Source: a virus. Taken from it: a stretch of 62,457 nucleotides of DNA. Positions 54,359 to 60,829 of the stretch are shown here, piece after piece. Each line of letters begins with the position of its first letter. Within the stretch, counting starts at the first letter, position 1. Location of the stretch: the IMG/VR virus record IMGVR_UViG_3300021468_000003, positions 1-62,457 of that record. The stretch is one strand, 5' to 3'. The notes below the pieces were generated by a model. It was given only the letters and a program-made list of their open reading frames with translations, was not told where the DNA came from and made no database searches. The translations under genes were made by a program, and so were the position numbers.

Positions 54359-54871
54359 CTACACCTCCCCTTCTGCTGCGTTTCTGAACCACTGGTACTT
54401 TTCCTTGTATGCCTCCCAAGTGTCGTCAGTCACGAACTTCTGGATGGGGGAGTCTGGAGGAAAAATGAAGAACCTTCTGACTACGACATCCTGCCCTACC
54501 ATCATCACATCGCTCCCTTTGAAGACAACAGGAACTATGCCTCCTTGGACTACGACCTTCAGTTCCTCTCTGGCCCTATAAAAAGGGAAGATGTGTATCC
54601 CCAGACTCATGTCTATTTGCTTGAAGATCCAGTCCTCCAACCCAGGCAGTTCCCTGACACAAAGACCAAGTTCCACGTCCTGCCGCTTCACTGGCGCAGA
54701 AACTTCTACAACGCCACTCCACGTAAGGAGGGAGCAAAGTTTCAAAGTGTACTTGGAGTTGTAAAAGTACGAGTAAACGCCATTTTCCTTGAAGAAGAAT
54801 TCTTTGTACCCGACAAGGAGGTCATGCTCTACCTTGCCGAAGACGCCGTGACAATAGATTTTTAAGCACAT
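54359..54871 (-). CDS. MCLKI-family hypothetical protein, copy B
   Basis: A 170-residue product. ATG 54871 follows GGAGGTAAAA. It is a clear paralogue of 56,128-56,655: both begin MCLKI, have a glycine-rich VFGK/IYGL segment, LLVGYKEFFF vs LIGRKSFWW, a central DMSLGIHIFPFYR vs RLGMHVSPYR strand, and DVMMVGQDVVVRRFFIF vs DILLGGSSLIVRKVTVL. Beta-rich; function unknown. Confidence 0.55.
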   Translation of the reverse strand: MCLKIYCHGVFGKVEHDLLVGYKEFFFKENGVYSYFYNSKYTLKLCSLLTWSGVVEVSAPVKRQDVELGLCVRELPGLEDWIFKQIDMSLGIHIFPFYRAREELKVVVQGGIVPVVFKGSDVMMVGQDVVVRRFFIFPPDSPIQKFVTDDTWEAYKEKYQWFRNAAEGEV

Positions 54872-54882
54872 TTTTACCTCCT

Positions 54883-55215
54883 TCACAAAGCATATCCACT
54901 CACTCTAAATTTCTCTATCCCCCAAATCGCATTGAAGAATATTGTTTCACCCCAAAAGTGACGTTCACTCTCCACCAGGATTTTTGCTCTCCGGCAGGGC
55001 CAACCAGTCCACTGCTCACCTAGAACACTGGCATACACCCTAAACCTTTCCGTCTCAGGGACTACTGCATCAAACAGGAACTGCTCTTCGCCGCCAACGT
55101 CAACAGCCCACTTCACTTTGAGATAGGACCTCCCTGACCATGAGACCTTGGGCTCTACGTCTACTACCTTCGCACTAAACCAAGCTGGTTTCTTCACGAC
55201 TTCTAATGGTTCCAT
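54883..55215 (-). CDS. hypothetical beta-rich protein
   Basis: A 110-residue product: KKPAWFSAKVVDVEPKVSWSGRSYLKVKWAVDVGGEEQFLFDAVVPET, a strand-rich OB- or SH3-like pattern. It ends with FNAIWGIEKFRVSGYAL. Located in the small-gene region without overlap to recognised enzymes. Unknown role. Confidence 0.45.
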   Translation of the reverse strand: MEPLEVVKKPAWFSAKVVDVEPKVSWSGRSYLKVKWAVDVGGEEQFLFDAVVPETERFRVYASVLGEQWTGWPCRRAKILVESERHFWGETIFFNAIWGIEKFRVSGYAL

Positions 55216-55218
55216 TTT

Positions 55219-55461
55219 TCACCTCCTCGTCCTCACCAACTTTCCTCCTACACACTCCCCCTTCTCATTGAAAGTATCCACGGAAAGGATGAGGTTCTCC
55301 CCGTCGGAGGAGCCCTCGATCCTGCAAGCGAGGAAGCTCTTCCCCTCACTTCGTTGATAGATGTTCAGAAGGAAGCCTCCGTCCTTCCCCTTCGGGCCAA
55401 ACGTTACCAGGGACTTGCGCCCGTCCACGTGGGCTTTTGCCCACCAGTTTCTCGTCGCCAT
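55219..55461 (-). CDS. small phage protein, MATRNWW type
   Basis: An 80-residue product: RNWWAKAHVDGRKSLVTFGPKGKDGGFLLNIYQRSEG. The combination VDGR ... GP.G.DGGF...IYQR is a recurring small phage/bacterial protein pattern of unknown role. ATG 55461 is five bases after GGAGG; an ATG at 55,465 within the CATACATGC motif is out of frame. Confidence 0.55.
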   Translation of the reverse strand: MATRNWWAKAHVDGRKSLVTFGPKGKDGGFLLNIYQRSEGKSFLACRIEGSSDGENLILSVDTFNEKGECVGGKLVRTRR

Positions 55462-55473
55462 ACATGCCTCCTT

Positions 55474-55680
55474 TCACTCTATGACCCTGACTACGACGCC
55501 ACCCTTCACCTCTACTTTCGCATACCAGCGGTGGGGCTGTGGGTAGTGAGGGCCTTCAACAAATTCTATCCCATCTGTCGTGGGAGGAAACGGGCCAGGG
55601 CTCCAGACCTCCACCCGCTCCCCCTTCTTCACGGCTTCCCTTAACGCTTTCTTCGACTTGAAATTAGGTCTCACGTACAT
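55474..55680 (-). CDS. small phage protein, GPHYPxPHRWYA type
   Basis: A 68-residue product. ATG 55680 follows GGAGGTGGAAA. It contains FKSKKALREAVKKGERVEVWSPG and the conserved phrase VEGPHYPQPHRWYAKVEV, found in many short phage proteins. The His/Tyr/Trp cluster may bind something, but no activity is established. Confidence 0.6.
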   Translation of the reverse strand: MYVRPNFKSKKALREAVKKGERVEVWSPGPFPPTTDGIEFVEGPHYPQPHRWYAKVEVKGGVVVRVIE

Positions 55681-55909
55681 TTTCCACCTCCAACCGGATT
55701 TCACCGTCTTCCTTCAAGTGTACCTCAGCCTTTCTGGTGCCGAGGTAACAAAAGAATTGTCCGTAGCATGTGCCTACGAAGACTCCATCCATGAGGATAA
55801 CGAGTCTGTACCCGTGGCACACAGTTGCCTCAACCCTGCTGTTTGGGTCGTAAAGAAGCATTTTGTCTCTATCAAAGATAAGAGTTGCGTCCATCTCTTC
55901 AAACTTCAT
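55664..55909 (-). CDS. hypothetical protein, paralogue pair member 1
   Basis: An 81-residue product, paralogous to the adjacent 55,899-56,147 gene. Both have LI(F/Y)D..K(M/L).L, a VxAT(V)xH segment, G.R/F(I/V)G(T/S)V/C.G.(F/Y)(F/Y) and (V/I)(H/K)L(K/I)EDG(E/A)(I/L) near the end. A small beta-sheet protein is likely. Tandem duplication is seen directly. Function unknown. Confidence 0.5.
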   Translation of the reverse strand: MKFEEMDATLIFDRDKMLLYDPNSRVEATVCHGYRLVILMDGVFVGTCYGQFFCYLGTRKAEVHLKEDGEIRLEVENVRET

Positions 55910-56147
55910 TTCCTACCTCCTTTACCTCGACGAGAGCCCCGTCCTCGATGAGCTTGATCTCGACCTCCCGAAGGAACAGCGCCAGGTAATAGCACCCACC
56001 AAACACCGAGCCTATCCGTTGCCCGTAGTGCGAAAGGAAGAGCGCCTTTGGATGGGCGACTGTTGCACTCACTCCTCCATAGTTAAGAGTCAGTTTTTTG
56101 TTGTCGTAAATAAGGATACCGTCTCCTTTAAACTTCACCTCGACCAC
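55899..56147 (-). CDS. hypothetical protein, paralogue pair member 2
   Basis: An 82-residue product. It shares with the next leftward gene the strands VKFKGDGILIYDNKKLTLNYGG and EIKLIEDGALVEVKEV. Overlaps the neighbouring genes by 11-20 bases. See the paralogue for the common pattern. Function unknown. Confidence 0.5.
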   Translation of the reverse strand: MVEVKFKGDGILIYDNKKLTLNYGGVSATVAHPKALFLSHYGQRIGSVFGGCYYLALFLREVEIKLIEDGALVEVKEVGNEV

Positions 56148-56655
56148 CTCCTTCCTTTAGTATCTTGACAAGTCTTTCATACTTCTCTTCTTGCCGAGCA
56201 GTCCCTTCTGGCTCCAGCCATTTCTCCACTAAGCTGGGGTGAAGCACAGTCACTTTCCTGACAATCAAGCTGCTTCCGCCTAAAAGGATGTCCTCAGGGA
56301 AGACAGCTACAAGGACCTCGTCCGCTGACAAAGTCTTGACTACCCATTCCTTGTCACTGTCTACTCTGTATGGGGAGACATGCATCCCGAGCCTAGGCAA
56401 GGATAAAAAGAAATACTTCTGGCTGCCTCTTACATGAAAAGGGTAGGACTCTGTTTTGACTACTGTCTCTATTCCCTGCTCGACTAAATCTGCTTCAACT
56501 TCAACTCCAAACGAGAGCTCTCGAAGCTTATATGGTCCCCTGGAAGATAGGTAGAACGGGAAGAGCATTCCTTTCCCCCACCAGAAGGACTTCCGTCCAA
56601 TCAGATAGTTGTCCTGAAGTCCATAGATTCCGCCAACCTTGATTTTTAAACACAT
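56128..56655 (-). CDS. MCLKI-family hypothetical protein, copy A
   Basis: A 175-residue product. ATG 56655 follows GGAGGTAGAG. Beta-rich; paralogous with 54,359-54,871 over almost its full length (MCLKI start, GMHVSPYR core, VRKVTVL strand, then a helical, charged C-terminus EEKYERLVKILKEGGG). The two copies are separated by five other small genes. Confidence 0.55.
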   Translation of the reverse strand: MCLKIKVGGIYGLQDNYLIGRKSFWWGKGMLFPFYLSSRGPYKLRELSFGVEVEADLVEQGIETVVKTESYPFHVRGSQKYFFLSLPRLGMHVSPYRVDSDKEWVVKTLSADEVLVAVFPEDILLGGSSLIVRKVTVLHPSLVEKWLEPEGTARQEEKYERLVKILKEGGGRGEV

Positions 56656-56657
56656 CT

Positions 56658-56993
56658 CTACCTCCTCTCCGGCCTCGTCACTCCTACGGCCCCCACCACG
56701 TTTCCTTGGGAGTCCCGCAGGAGCTCTCCTGGTTGATAAAAATCCTCCCGCTCTGGGCACGCAGAGACGACAAGTCCGCTGACGACGTAGGCGACCCCCT
56801 CAACCTTGGGAGGGACGCCGTCTAGGGAGTGGTACGTCGTGGAGAAGATCGGCACGCCCTCAGGTGTCTCACCAACCTTCTCCCTCCGGACTGCGACCCT
56901 CGTAGGAGGGGGCTCAGGCGGAAGCTCTGCAACGAGCCTCCCTGCTTCGTCGTACAACTTCAGTTTATGGGGACACTTATTGATTAGCCGCAT
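56658..56993 (-). CDS. conserved small phage protein (VxG..VS..V ... PG..VRD)
   Basis: A 111-residue product: INKCPHKLKLYDEAGRLVAELPPEPPPTRVAV, later VEGVAYVVSGLVVSACPEREDFYQPGELLRDSQGNVVGAVGVTRP. The second half matches a widespread uncharacterised phage family with the phrase (I/V)VS..V....P.R.D...PG..vRD..G.(I/V)G. Starts directly after the upstream stop codon. Confidence 0.6.
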   Translation of the reverse strand: MRLINKCPHKLKLYDEAGRLVAELPPEPPPTRVAVRREKVGETPEGVPIFSTTYHSLDGVPPKVEGVAYVVSGLVVSACPEREDFYQPGELLRDSQGNVVGAVGVTRPERR

Positions 56994-57407
56994 TTAACAC
57001 CTCCTCACCATCGTCACATAACACTCCCCGCTCTCCACAGGAAAGCCGGCGTCTCTCAGCGCCTCCACCAACTTGTCCACCTTCTTGTAGTGCTCCTCTT
57101 CTGAAGAGCCCCACGTGGACACTGTCACCTTGCTCATTCCCCCAGGAGCATTTGTGACCAAGACATTCCCTCCAGGGAGGGCAAGATAGTTAGAGTAGGA
57201 CTCCTCCTCGAGGAGGGACACTGTTAGTCCAGGAACGACCTCCACAGCTTTTGCAAGCTCGATCGAGTAAGTGGAGGGCGCAAACTCTCTGTAGATTTCG
57301 TGGCCCTCGTAGAAGACCTTCAGCTCAGTAACTTCCTTCTCACGTACCGTAGGAAGTTCGTCCAACGGCTTGTCAATGTAAACGTGAGTTTTGAAAGACT
57401 GAATCAT
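56994..57407 (-). CDS. hypothetical protein
   Basis: A 137-residue product starting behind GGAGGTAGAAA. It is beta-rich and acidic in the first half, then VTVSTWGSSEEEHYKKVDKLVEALRDAGFPVESGECYVTMV, an alpha/beta ending. No family recognised. Confidence 0.5.
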   Translation of the reverse strand: MIQSFKTHVYIDKPLDELPTVREKEVTELKVFYEGHEIYREFAPSTYSIELAKAVEVVPGLTVSLLEEESYSNYLALPGGNVLVTNAPGGMSKVTVSTWGSSEEEHYKKVDKLVEALRDAGFPVESGECYVTMVRRC

Positions 57408-57410
57408 TTT

Positions 57411-57719
57411 CTACCTCCTTTCTCCTGTTTGCAAGAAACTACCACTCTTATCCAAGGCTTGGGATAGCGCCCAGAAAATCGTGTCGCACAAATACTCCCA
57501 AAGCCCGCCGTCCTCATCTGCGAGCTGCAAGTCAAAGTCAAGCGGGGCGTCCTTCGGAATCCAGACCTCGAATGGCTTCCAGCTGACATACATGCCGCTG
57601 GCATTCATCATATGGTAGGCATTGCGACACACCCAGGCATCGCCGTCGTCCTCTATCTCCCACTCGGCGTCTATCCCTGAGCCGTGGGGAAGGGCCTCTT
57701 TCAGCTGCTCTTTAGTCAT
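57411..57719 (-). CDS. hypothetical acidic protein
   Basis: A 102-residue product; ATG 57719 follows GAGGTGCAAG. It begins TKEQLKEALPHGSGIDAEWEIED and contains YHMMNASGMYVSWKPFEVWIP and DLQLADEDGGLWEYLCDTIFWAL. The helix plus sheet pattern is seen in other phage small proteins. The codons for GMYVSWKP carry a CATACATGC motif on the opposite strand. Confidence 0.5.
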   Translation of the reverse strand: MTKEQLKEALPHGSGIDAEWEIEDDGDAWVCRNAYHMMNASGMYVSWKPFEVWIPKDAPLDFDLQLADEDGGLWEYLCDTIFWALSQALDKSGSFLQTGERR

Positions 57720-57735
57720 CTTGCACCTCCTCTCC

Positions 57736-57951
57736 TTAGTACTGTGATCCATGTCGCAGGGGACACCAGGACGGAATTCTCTTTCCGTTTACTACCCGAT
57801 GTCTCCAATGATACTTGTCATCTCCGTGGATGCGAGCAGGAAGAGCGTCAGAGTGCCCACAGACTAGTCTCGCCCCTCCCTCAGTGAAGGCTCCACTGTG
57901 AGTTAAATGCCTACAATCTAGGCAGCTTCTGATTTCTATTTCTACTCTCAT
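57736..57951 (-). CDS. Cys/His small protein, CxxC ... CGH ... CPL type
   Basis: A 71-residue product. ATG 57951 follows GGAAGGAGGTGAACAA. CLDCRHLTH, RLVCGHSDA and SWCPLRHG give the same motif order as the protein at 4,605-4,910. Probably binds one zinc. Such proteins are common in phages, with no known function. A longer frame over the same bases is not used. Confidence 0.6.
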   Translation of the reverse strand: MRVEIEIRSCLDCRHLTHSGAFTEGGARLVCGHSDALPARIHGDDKYHWRHRVVNGKRIPSWCPLRHGSQY

Positions 57952-58742
57952 TTGTTCACCTCCTTCCATTTCCTTGCGACTTCGTCTTCCCCGACCCACT
58001 CGACGAACGAGCCGGTAGGACAGACAACGCTTGTTACCTGGTAGTGGTCGCTTGCAGCAGAGGCGCATTTTCCGTGCCTTGCGGCATACCTGCACCAGCT
58101 GCATTGGGAGAACGACGCTAGGCACCACGGGGAGATGGCGGAGTCGTCCATTCTCCCTTCCTCGACGGCAGCGTCGATTTCTTTGTGAACGGCGATGATG
58201 AGATGGAGCGGCCACCTCCGGAGGTCTTGTTCGTCCTCTGGAGTGAAGAGGGAAGGCCACCTCTCCGGCTCCTCGAGCCCCTCTGCGAGCTCCTCTGCCT
58301 GCCACTTCGCAAAGGCCACCAGCGCCTCGAGCTCCCTCTCTACGTCTACGCCTGCCTCCTCCAAAGAGGCCTCCCACAGCTCGTCTATGTCTTCCTCAAT
58401 CAGATCCTCGAGGACGTCAGCTTCCCCTCTGGAGAGGATGAGGCCGTAAGTGTTGTTGTCCTTGAAGGAGTCGCACCTCCCGTGCCTCTCTCCGTATCTA
58501 CAGTTACTGCAGACGCTCCCCAGCGCTTGACACCAGGGACAGATGCTTGCATCTCCAAAGTCACCGCTGGAGATGTTTGAGTTGATTAAAAAGAAAGCAG
58601 CTTCCACCCTGAAAGGGGGCCACTCCCTCAACTCCCTTTCGTCCTCTTCCGTGAAGTAGAGAGCGCCACCCCAAGGCCTCAGGGCCTCGGCTTTCTTCTT
58701 CATGAACACGATCAATGCTTCTCGCATTTCCTCAACCTTCAT
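57948..58742 (-). CDS. Cys-rich CPWC-RHGxC family protein, two-domain member B
   Basis: A 264-residue product; ATG 58742 follows GGAGGTGCAAA. Two tandem copies of one module are present. The first has MREALIVFMKKKAEALR, YFTEEDERELREWPPF, ASICPWCQALGSVCSNCRYGERHGRC. The second has FAKWQAEELAEGL, LFTPEDEQDLRRWPLH, SAISPWCLASFSQCSWCRYAARHGKC, where the first Cys of CPWC is Ser. It overlaps neighbours on both sides. Family otherwise unknown to me; metal binding is likely. Confidence 0.66.
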   Translation of the reverse strand: MKVEEMREALIVFMKKKAEALRPWGGALYFTEEDERELREWPPFRVEAAFFLINSNISSGDFGDASICPWCQALGSVCSNCRYGERHGRCDSFKDNNTYGLILSRGEADVLEDLIEEDIDELWEASLEEAGVDVERELEALVAFAKWQAEELAEGLEEPERWPSLFTPEDEQDLRRWPLHLIIAVHKEIDAAVEEGRMDDSAISPWCLASFSQCSWCRYAARHGKCASAASDHYQVTSVVCPTGSFVEWVGEDEVARKWKEVNK

Positions 58743-59103
58743 TTTGCACCTCCTCTTTTGCCTGGCTCCACAGGGAGATGAGAACATCCCTCCCCACTTC
58801 GAGGACAATCGAGCCAGTAAGGGCTTTGATGATTAGACCATAGGAGTTGCTGTTGTCTCCGACGGCGCAGACTCCGTGCCTGTGGCCGTACCCGCAGCTC
58901 TCGCAACTCCCGAAGTAAAGGGCACACCACGGACACCAGTCACAGTCGTTCTCCCCAGAAGTTCGGCTGAGCTTCTGGAAGGCGAATTCAACGTCGTCCT
59001 CAGACCACCCCGCAATCTCTTCCTTGTCCTCGTAATTGAAGTATTCCTCTGGAGGGACGAGGTTGTTCGTCAGCCTGGAGATTTCCTCGGCCTTCCTCCT
59101 CAT
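58732..59103 (-). CDS. Cys-rich CPWC-RHGxC family protein, member A
   Basis: A 123-residue product: RRKAEEISRL, YFNYEDKEEIAGWSEDDV, CDWCPWCALYFGSCESCGYGHRHGVC. Homology to its paralogues extends upstream of ATG 59103 (KRKAIILF in the same frame), where there is no usual start codon before a stop; it may use a non-standard start or be truncated. Followed directly by the two-domain paralogue. Confidence 0.6.
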   Translation of the reverse strand: MRRKAEEISRLTNNLVPPEEYFNYEDKEEIAGWSEDDVEFAFQKLSRTSGENDCDWCPWCALYFGSCESCGYGHRHGVCAVGDNSNSYGLIIKALTGSIVLEVGRDVLISLWSQAKEEVQNEG

Positions 59104-59137
59104 AAAGAGGATGATGGCTTTTCTTTTCTCCTCTTTT

Positions 59138-59452
59138 CTACTTCACTCTCCTATACAGGAGAGCTCCTCCTCCTCCCGTAAAGTATTCACTGACCCCGAT
59201 CCACTCACCGTCTGGGTCACTCACAAAATCCTTTCCCTGGTAGACCTCATCATTCACTACCAGGAAGAGACGGCCATACCCAACATCCTCGAAGAGGGCA
59301 ACAGAGTCTTCTGAGGACGAGCTTGCTTCCATCAAGAGACGGGGCTTCCCTATCCTTTCCCACTCTTCAAGTTTGATGAATCTGTTTACAAGGACACATT
59401 GGATGCTGGACACCTCATTGATTTTTTCTAACAACTTCTCTTTGGTAGCCAT
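59138..59452 (-). CDS. hypothetical protein
   Basis: A 104-residue product starting behind AAGGAGGAAGAAAA and palindrome copy 6. Elements: helix KEKLLEKINEVSSIQCVLVNRFIKL, then strands LFLVVNDEVYQGKDFV and EWIGVSEYFTGGGGALLY. No family recognised. Confidence 0.5.
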   Translation of the reverse strand: MATKEKLLEKINEVSSIQCVLVNRFIKLEEWERIGKPRLLMEASSSSEDSVALFEDVGYGRLFLVVNDEVYQGKDFVSDPDGEWIGVSEYFTGGGGALLYRRVK

Positions 59453-59466
59453 TTTTCTTCCTCCTT

Positions 59467-59492
59467 AGCAATTTGCACGCAAACAATTTGCT
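59467..59492 (-). repeat. 26-bp palindromic hairpin element, copy 6
   Basis: Arms AGCAAATTGT and GCAAATTGCT, centre TTGCGT. It lies between the 52-residue gene and the next gene, ending 14 bases before its ATG and abutting AAGGAGG. Best-conserved copy of the consensus. Confidence 0.85.
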
Positions 59493-59502
59493 TCCGCCGA
59501 GC

Positions 59503-59661
59503 TTACATGGCTATGACAACGGCCACCCTGCCTTGGACGAAAGCCTTCACCTTACACCGCCCAGCGAAAAGCCACTGCACAAAAGCGATGACTCTGTCGA
59601 GCTCCTCTGGAGAACAGGCGATTCTTGCCCGCTCTCCTTCGTTCAAAGCTAGCAGTTTCAT
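59503..59661 (-). CDS. small hypothetical protein (52 residues)
   Basis: A 52-codon ORF from ATG 59661 (GGAGGTGCAAG upstream) to TAA 59503. The product is helical then beta (LLALNEGERARIACSPEELDRVI; VQWLFAGRCKVKAFVQGRVAVVIAM). The ribosome site and fit between genes support it. Confidence 0.5.
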   Translation of the reverse strand: MKLLALNEGERARIACSPEELDRVIAFVQWLFAGRCKVKAFVQGRVAVVIAM

Positions 59662-59718
59662 CTTGCACCTCCTTTCTCGGACGCCTGCCTAAGAAGGGCG
59701 TCTTCTTCTTCCTCCCTC

Positions 59719-60039
59719 CTACACCGCCAAGGCCTTCTTCAACTGATGGAGAAGGTCAACCTTGTTAACCTTGCCTGCGGCGGCCAGCCTCAGCAGTTCG
59801 TCGATCTCCCGTTGCTTGTGGGGGCGCCTGCCGACGCCTTTGGCTCTCGGCTTCCCTCTCGTGGGGAGCACCGTCACAGGCGACAACTCCCTCTCGAGGG
59901 CCTCTTTCTCTTTCCAAAGCTCCGTGAATTCCCGCCTCCAGGCGGAGAGGATTTCCTCTGCCTTCTTGATGCGGGTACCCAACTCAACCATTTTTCTGTC
60001 AAGTTCCTCAATCCTTTCACTTTTGACTTTTTTGTTCAT
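59719..60039 (-). CDS. coiled-coil protein, first gene of leftward arm
   Basis: A 106-residue product behind AAAGGAGGCAAAG. The first 55 residues are a coiled coil (KSERIEELDRKMVELGTRIKKAEEILSAWRREFTELWKEKEAL); the rest is basic (RGKPRAKGVGRRPHKQREIDELLRLAAAGK) and may bind DNA. As the first leftward gene its leader contains the direct repeats at 60,063-60,150. Confidence 0.5.
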   Translation of the reverse strand: MNKKVKSERIEELDRKMVELGTRIKKAEEILSAWRREFTELWKEKEALERELSPVTVLPTRGKPRAKGVGRRPHKQREIDELLRLAAAGKVNKVDLLHQLKKALAV

Positions 60040-60062
60040 CTTTGCCTCCTTTCTCCCGCCTC

Positions 60063-60150
60063 AGCGGGCTTCTGCTGGCCATACATAGCCAGCGGGCTTG
60101 CTCCCCGTCTGCATACATGCCGAGGGGCTTCCGGCTTGCATACATAGGCA
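60063..60150. repeat. three imperfect direct repeats with GGGCTTC and CATACAT cores
   Basis: The leader of the leftward arm holds three units of about 28-32 bp, each with CGGGCTT(C/G) followed after 5-12 bases by CATACAT(A/G). The first unit also forms a hairpin GCTGGC/GCCAGC. CATACATGC here belongs to the dispersed motif seen to 40.6 kb. The GGGCTTCCGG core resembles the hairpins at 1-25 and 134-156. Confidence 0.55.
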
Positions 60151-60156
60151 GGGAAG

Positions 60157-60348
60157 CGGTTATTAGGTTGTTACAATATTCTAATGTTAGATTATTGACG
60201 GATTGAGATAGTAGAATGTTGTGATAAGTCAATAGTCTAATATTAGGATATTGTAAGATTGTAGTATTGAAATGTTGTAATATTAAAATGTTGCAATATT
60301 GGCGTGTTGCAATATTAGAGGATTGTAGTATTAGATTATTGGCATGTT
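60157..60348. repeat. 24-unit array with exact 8-bp period
   Basis: Reading the plus strand in 8-base units from 60,157, 21 of 24 units end in TT and all 24 have a purine at position 6; typical units are GTAATATT, GCAATATT, AGATTATT, GGCATGTT. There is no insertion or deletion across 192 bp. Because 24 bases are 8 codons, the minus strand shows a spurious open frame (60,017-60,469) with 8-residue repeats like LQHFNTTI. The array lies between the first leftward gene and the AT-rich divergent region, so an origin, operator or centromere role is possible. Confidence 0.85.
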
Positions 60349-60606
60349 GTAATGGGGACGGGATGCAAGGTTTATGCCAAAACGGACGGTTTACCAAAAC
60401 TAAACTTTTGTTTAGCGCTGGTAAACTATGAAAATTTTTTCCATTTTTCGGAAAATCTTTTCTTTCCATATATTTTTTCCTTAGTCTTTTATTCTTTTAA
60501 CGTGAAAATAACATATATTTCGCTATTGGCGCAAGCAGAAAATGCTAGTCAAATCAAGTGTTTGCTAGGCAAAGTTAAGATAGATTAGCTATTTTTTATG
60601 TGCGAT

Positions 60607-60638
60607 TAGTCAATTTTTATGAGAAATTGACTATTTTT
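60607..60638 (+). terminator. hairpin followed by T-run
   Basis: TAGTCAATTT and AAATTGACTA form a perfect 10-bp stem with a 7-base loop, followed by TTTTT on the plus strand. It is upstream of the promoter at 60,712, so it would stop rightward transcription entering from the phage side. Confidence 0.55.
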
Positions 60639-60711
60639 ACAGAAAAATCAGATTTTGTTAGGTTTTGTTGGATATTTCAGAAAAATCAAGCAAAACTTCG
60701 GATATTTTGCC

Positions 60712-60741
60712 TTGACTATATTAAAAATGATATGATATAAC
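60712..60741 (+). promoter_or_regulatory. sigma-A-type promoter
   Basis: TTGACT (60,712-60,717) and TATAAC (60,736-60,741) are separated by 18 bases, upstream of the 65-residue gene at 60,830. The AT-rich spacer and surroundings suit a housekeeping sigma factor of low-GC Gram-positive bacteria. Confidence 0.6.
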
Positions 60742-60759
60742 ACAAGCAACAATTGAGTT

Positions 60760-60774
60760 TGTTCTTTGAAAACT
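60760..60774 (+). promoter_or_regulatory. boxA-like antitermination sequence
   Basis: TGTTCTTTGAAAACT lies about 20 bases after the promoter -10 site. The same string is typical of boxA in rRNA operon leaders and spacers of Bacilli. It could recruit Nus factors and let transcripts pass terminators. Its presence in a protein-coding leader is unusual. Confidence 0.5.
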
Positions 60775-60784
60775 AAATATCGAA

Positions 60785-60811
60785 GCAAGCGCTTACTAGT
60801 TGGCGCAAGGC
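60785..60811 (+). repeat. 27-bp inverted repeat, left copy
   Basis: GCAAGCGCTTACTAGT followed by TGGCGCAAGGC is the near-perfect reverse complement of 61,043-61,069 (four mismatches). The pair flanks the 65-residue gene. In RNA they would pair around the whole gene; in DNA they could be two operators. Confidence 0.75.
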
Positions 60812-60829
60812 TAGAAAGCGAGGATAGCT

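Larger units (their letters stand above)
60349..60829. other. AT-rich divergent intergenic region
   Basis: About 480 bases without a supported gene. It holds a terminator-like hairpin (60,607-60,638), a promoter (60,712-60,741), a boxA-like sequence (60,760-60,774) and the left inverted repeat (60,785-60,811). A 78-codon ORF at 60,352-60,588 lacks a good ribosome site and is not called. Confidence 0.6.

Noticed and set aside
60017-60469. 150-codon minus-strand ORF across the 8-bp array
   Set aside because: The 24-bp (three-unit) periodicity keeps it open. It also runs through the leader repeats and the start of the first leftward gene. No ribosome site.
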